Below are positions 59,186 through 64,000 of a stretch of 64,000 nt of DNA, piece by piece. The notes below the pieces were generated by a model, which was given only the letters and a program-made list of their open reading frames with translations, did not search any database and was not told the DNA's origin. Numbering within the stretch: the first letter of the stretch is position 1; each line of letters begins with the position of its first letter. Made by a program: the position numbers and the translations under genes. The DNA is from Diadema setosum. Lineage: Eukaryota; Echinodermata; Echinoidea; Diadematoida; Diadematidae. The stretch lies in the NCBI GenBank assembly GCA_033980235.1, contig CM067075.1:2965148-3029147 (forward strand), written 5' to 3'.

Positions 59186-59568
59186 TTAAAGGGATCGTCT
59201 GACGGTTGAGACCTAATCTAACATAATCTAATCTAATCTAATGGTTTCTAACATATTTGGGTGAGGTAATGAGAAATCTCAAAAGTTGAATATGAAAGTG
59301 CATGTAATTCTCCAAGAGGGATTCAACATTTCTTTGAGAAAAATTGGTTTTGAAATGGCTTGAGATATCCCCCCCCCCCAAAAAAAAAAAGAGCAATCCT
59401 ATCTATCTATCTTTTATTAGGATCACTTTCTTTTAATTTTCATCAACTAAACTTTGAATTCTTCTAAAAATGGTATGCTCTGCACTATTTCATTTGTGGT
59501 TTCTTGGTATCTCGCAAAAAGTTAAAAACCAATCCTCACCTCCACCAATACTTATACCATCCTTTTGA
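59186..59568. repeat. Family A MITE, full length
   Basis: TTAAAGGGATCGTCTG to TACCATCCTTTTGAA. A C-run/A-run interruption lies in the centre, near 59370. Confidence 0.8.
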
Positions 59569-60813
59569 ATGATATGAGAATTGGTGGTATGATCTATCCC
59601 CCCCCCCCCCAAAAAAAAAAAAAAAAAAATGAGCACATAAGTCCACAAGTGCATTTTTTTTAAAAGTTTATTGCCAAATGGCAAGGGGGCAGTTGGCATT
59701 GTGCACTGTACATTGGCAATGAACAGAAGAACATGAAGGGAAATGGGGGAAGAAAGTAAATTAAACATTTTGGGTTGAAATCTATCTGATGAACATGTGT
59801 TGCCTTCTGCTTCAGGGATGCTTTCTGTCAAAGAGAGTCACATCAACTTTTTTGGGTTAATGGGACTAAAGGGCTTTGGTGCTGCTACATCTCAGGAGTG
59901 AATTATCTCTGGCTTGTTATCAAACAGCTGGTGAAGGGAATTTCCCCTCGCTTGTATCGTCAGGTTACATTGTGTGTCTGGTTGGTTAGACGAAAAAAAA
60001 AGAAAAATAATATTGACAATTGATGGGAGACAGACGTTTGACAATAGAATTTGAGATGTTTCCCCGATGAAGAACCCGTGTGATGGATTTTTCAAAGGTG
60101 TTTAGGGGAATTGTATTATTGCATTATAAATACAGTCAAACAGAATATCCCTCTCATCTCTGAAAAATCATTTAAAGGGCAGTTGCATTATTGTAGAAAT
60201 GGTCTTGGAATGCACATCATGATTTTTATTTTCTGTTATTTGTTTGTTTGCCAATATCACAGAAATTTGTAGATTAGTTATCTGGTACAATGGCATTTGA
60301 TTTATCCTTGAAATTCATAACAGATAGTTGGTAGTTACAGTTCAGAAACTGAGTAGATTTTGTAACAAATATCCATAGCAATGATTTACTCATTTTTAAT
60401 GATGTTTGTAGTTACACAAATAGAATTGATTTAGTGAAATTTGTGACCAAAAGTATATTGGAGCTTTAAAGTCTGATTGTATTCCTCACTTTTTTTTTTG
60501 CTTCTTATTTGACCTAAATTACGACTAGTATTATTTAATTGACCTTTATTGTTATTTATTGTTAGTTTGTTTTGTTTTTGTTTTTGTATTGCTTTGTTTT
60601 GTTTTGTTTTGTTTTGGGGGGATGTATGTTGTATCTTCTAGAATAGGAAAGAGCAGTGTTTGGGAGATTACCTGTCTGTAGCAGATGGGATTCTAGCATG
60701 TTTGCGGTTCCTGCTGTCCGAAAGTTTTGTTTTCACTTGTGACGTTTCACAATTGTCTAAGGGTCAAGGGTAGTAATGCAATTGACCGCAACGCCTGTGC
60801 ATGTCGTTGTTGT

Positions 60814-60815
60814 TT

Positions 60816-60842
<27 letters not shown>
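60814..60842. repeat. GT microsatellite
   Basis: GT dinucleotides ending in TTTGCAG. Confidence 0.95.
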
Positions 60843-60846
<4 letters not shown>

Positions 60847-60935
60847 AGGTTCATCATATCCCAATGAGGGTTTGCATCAAGACTTCAAAATGTTTGAAAA
60901 ACTCAGAGGCAAGGGGATGGGGGGTCATTACATCA

Positions 60936-61102
60936 GTGGCGGATCCAGGGGGGGGGGGGCACTGGGCGTGCCCCCTCTTTACTTTGTGTTAAAACCTTAA
61001 AACAAAAGAAATAAAAAGGGAAAAAAATGGTAGGGGCGTGCACACCCCCCTTTAATTTTGTAAAGGCGCCTCCCCTTTACCGAATTCCTGGATCCGCCCC
61101 TG
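60936..61102. repeat. MITE with GGCGGATCCAGG ends, copy 2, hAT-like
   Basis: GTGGCGGATCCAGG at the left and GAATTCCTGGATCCGCCCCTG at the right, flanked on both sides by TTACATCA (60928-60935 and 61103-61110). An 8-bp duplication is the hallmark of hAT-type insertion. Confidence 0.85.
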
Positions 61103-62639
61103 TTACATCATTGAGCCACAAGAAGAATGGATGTACTCAACTTGATAGATAGTAGATGCATAAAGGAATACATGGAAACATGTTTTGCAATTGTGTGCAT
61201 GTGTAAAGATAAGAATATCTAGAAAGTGGAACAGGAGCCCTGTTCACATGCAAGAGTCATGGGTGTGGATTACTATGCAAAAATCAGTGTGATTCGGTAT
61301 CGTTCACTTATGACCCCCTGAGAAACTTATTCCGGTGCAGATGAAATACTATTTCTAATTGCATGGCCACAAAATGACTGGAGTGTTTACCACCTAACCC
61401 TAGATGAATTCTTTTTTTTTTTTTTTTTCAAGGTGATACAAATTCAATACAGTAGTTAGAGATTATCATTTTTATTTTTTTTTCTTTCATTCTTGTTAGT
61501 GATTTTTGTGTCCCCACACACATGAAGAACTGGTACTGATTTTTGTATCATGTTGCAAAAAAATATGATTTTTGGAAATTGTTTTAACTCTTACATGTGT
61601 GAACAGGCCTAGTGTGAATGAAACAATTTTCTTCATTTTTTGGTTCTTTTTGTATGCTCCTGTTTTGTAGAAAAAATATGGAGTGAGAAAATCCACTGGC
61701 ACCCGCCCAATAGAGGTGGCTTGTTATTGGACAGATGTTTCTGAATTTGTGCTGCATCGGTCGTACTTTGCCCTGGTCAGTGGCTTGCGTGATGTGTGAT
61801 GTGACCCTCGGAACAATTTGTGACGTAGAAATGGTCATTAGGGGCAGTTGTAGTTGAATGAATTGATGACTGAAAAAGCTGGGGTGAATGCGAATGGTAT
61901 GCCCTTCAAAACACATGTGCCCATTTAGAAAAAAATATCTTATTTCATTTTATCATTTATTAGTCTATTTTCAAGACTGTGAAATTTCTGTATGTGCCAT
62001 TCAATCTTTAAAGTCAACTGCCACAGCGATATTATCACTGGTGATCATGGAACTAACTGTGCGCTGGTCTTTCTTAACTCAGGACAAATTGAGGGTAGTC
62101 TTTGTTTAAAACCACTACGACTTTTTCAGAATGTCAATGAGCAAAGCTAGAAGTTTGGGGTTTTGGTGTTAGGCTAAGTGCTTATGCAGCAAACACCTGT
62201 AATCCTACCAGCAGTGCCAAGTTTCACCAAGGGGCAATGGCAATGAGTGGAATTTGTCCGTCTAGACGAGACATTTTTTTTTTTCTAGTAGTTGGCTCTG
62301 CTCCCCTCCCCCCTCCCCCATCACATTCATGCAAGTATTATGTGAAGACAACACTTTGTACCAAAACTGCAATACAACAGAGTTCAAATCAGGTTTCCAG
62401 TGCTTGTGTTGGAAAATGAAAGTATGATTTTATTTGTTTGTTTGTTTTTTGCTTTTTTGCATCTACCCATTTTTATTTTTTTTCAATGTCAAATGCCTTT
62501 GGCTCTCCGCAGTAGTAAAGAGGAACTCCTTTTTGAGATTGATCAATTTCCCCCTTGAAATGATTAATCAAATGTAACAAAAAATGTGAAAGCAGAAATT
62601 TTCTCTCTTTTTTTTTTTTTGCGCTCAGTTGGGTAATAT

Positions 62640-62805
62640 GAAGTTCATGTGTTTGTAATTCCATAGAATCAAAACATTCAGTAGTGCTACATATACTTGT
62701 ACATCAAGCAGAAATGTTTGCGTGCTTTTATTATTGTGCAATTTCTGGTAGCGTGAAATGCACAAAAATTTCCACAAGGCAAAAATTTCCACTTTTACAG
62801 CATTT
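62640..62805. repeat. Family C MITE, partial
   Basis: AATTCCATAGAATCAAAACAT, GTTTGCGTGCTTTTATT and the end TTTCCACTTTTACAGCAT. Confidence 0.65.
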
Positions 62806-63484
62806 GCATTGATCCTGTCCCCGTAGGGTAACTGTGTAACTCCACCATATAGAAACTCTTTTCTCTGCAGATTCTGCAATGCATCGTGCAATGTTTATTA
62901 AATGTACATGTAGCTAAGGGCAACAACTGGAAAAGTGAAAACAAAACTCATTTTGTGCATCATGAAAGTAATGCAAAAATACAGATGTGCAAAGTTTGTG
63001 CTTGCTATGTGTTATGTTTCATATCTTCGATCTCAGGTTAGGCCCTGTAGGCGTATGTTGTAGGGGTATAATCGGTAGGTCTATTCCATGGTAGTTTTCT
63101 TCTTCGCCAGCCCTGGAATATGAGTGAATTTGCTACTGTTACTTTTCACCATATGCTGCCAAAGCCTAAATCGCCATGACAGCAGCGGTAAGCTGTTTGA
63201 GGTGCTTGCTAAATTGCCGTGACCGTCCATGAAATTAAAAACATGCAAAATTCATCTTTACCTGACCGAGCCTGGAAAAATTGCTTGTGCAAAAATATTT
63301 GCCTTCATAGTACCGTCAAAGAGAAGGGTCTTAATAGTCAAATTGCATCAATTTCATGTAAACCCAAAACAGATTCCAGGAAGTATGTGGGCTTGGTAGC
63401 AAGTTTGGGAGTTAGCATTAGTGCTGGAGTTGGGATGGGTTGTAGGGTTGGGATAGCGTTAGGCGTAGAGACGGGACTTTGTGA

Positions 63485-63509
63485 GGTGGGGGGGGGGGGG
63501 GGGGGGGGT
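63485..63509. repeat. Poly-G run
   Basis: G homopolymer following a (GAGTTGGG)-like degenerate stretch from 63405. Confidence 0.9.
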
Positions 63510-63828
63510 AGCGGATTATTTATGGAACATAAACACATAACCATACATAACCAACATAAACATACTACAGTTTGTTATCATGTGATGTAAGTTTGGAGAA
63601 GTAGGAAGGGAGTTCATCCTGTGGAATGAACATCAATCAAATCAGAACATCTTGAAAAAGTGATACCATGTTGTCACTCTAAAAGAATAGACAGACTTGC
63701 AACTTCTGTTTTCAAACATTTGCAGTAAAACATGTTTCATGGCTAGCATCCAGGACCATCTTCTGACCAGTCAAACATTTTCTTCTTTCTATATTTTCCT
63801 AAAATGTTTTGTTTTTGTTTTTTTTTAG

Positions 63829-63927
63829 TTTTGAGGAAGAACACAAAACATTTAAAAAGAATGTAGAGAGAAGAAAAGAGTTGACTGGTCAGGAGCTGAT
63901 GTGGAAGAAGGGTGGGGGAGGGGATGG
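63829..63927 (+). CDS. Possible internal exon near the window edge
   Basis: A long T tract ending in TTTTTTAG at 63828 is followed by an open frame containing FEEEHKTFKKNVERRKELTG and QELMWKK, up to a GG|GTGAGA donor at 63928. Length is 99 nt. The charged, helix-like composition and both splice signals suggest coding, but I do not recognise the protein and no partner exon is visible in the window. Confidence 0.35.
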
Positions 63928-64000
63928 GTGAGAAAATTTGTTGTAGCTCCTCATGTTTCTAAATGATACAGCATACCTGTGTGCTTGGATCACAAGTGGC

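Noticed and set aside
60851..60933. Exon after TTTGCAG downstream of the GT run
   Set aside because: The reading frame is protein-like for about 28 codons but runs into the hAT-like MITE without a donor. The acceptor is probably a by-product of the GT tract.

Overview
This is a gene-poor, repeat-rich, AT-leaning stretch of animal nuclear DNA. Introns with GT-AG borders, many foldback and terminal-inverted-repeat elements, tRNA-derived SINEs, long microsatellites and frequent TAGGCCTA-like words suggest a marine invertebrate deuterostome, most likely an echinoderm. That assignment is inference. I see no prokaryotic operons, rRNA, intact tRNA or CRISPR arrays.

Two genes can be reconstructed exon by exon, both on the minus strand. 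(1) A homolog of human C2orf76 (UPF0538/DUF2340 family) has four coding exons between 38469 and 30853, giving 122 aa with every splice phase consistent and an AATAAA signal about 140 bp after the stop. (2) A microsomal cytochrome P450 of the CYP2-type clan has four coding exons between 53496 and 48324, giving 500 aa with I-helix, ExxR, PERF and heme-binding motifs. An upstream exon at 57806-57694, preceded by a CATAAAA box and an inverted CCAAT box, splices in frame and would add 56 residues to the N terminus. A plus-strand gene begins at 41379 with a 40-residue Gln/Pro-rich first exon and a strong donor; its later exons were not identified. It may share a divergent promoter with the C2orf76 homolog. 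Weaker exon-like segments lie at 17740-18175, 27541-28037 and 63829-63927.

Region by region: 1-30 kb is almost entirely repeats. It holds a SINE with a 103-bp-arm palindrome made of its own tail (2.4-3.5 kb), a duplicated block beside a CCAA microsatellite (5.3-5.8 kb), a 95-bp palindrome (7.2 kb), a tandem dimer of a GGTGTTA-rich element with a nested TTAA-type MITE (10.3-11.7 kb), a tandem repeat with two perfect CRE octamers (13.8 kb), a 38-bp-TIR MITE (20.7 kb), and a 1-kb element carrying arrays of DR1 nuclear-receptor sites (25.1-26.1 kb). 30.7-38.5 kb is the C2orf76 homolog with MITEs in its introns. 41-48 kb is the start of the plus-strand gene plus unassigned sequence. 48.3-58 kb is the P450. 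58-64 kb is again repeats, with one possible exon at the edge.

The protein-coding genes show no obvious functional link. The most interesting material is the repeat architecture: an in-window empty site that reveals a TTAA target, and a mobile element that distributes DR1 sites.
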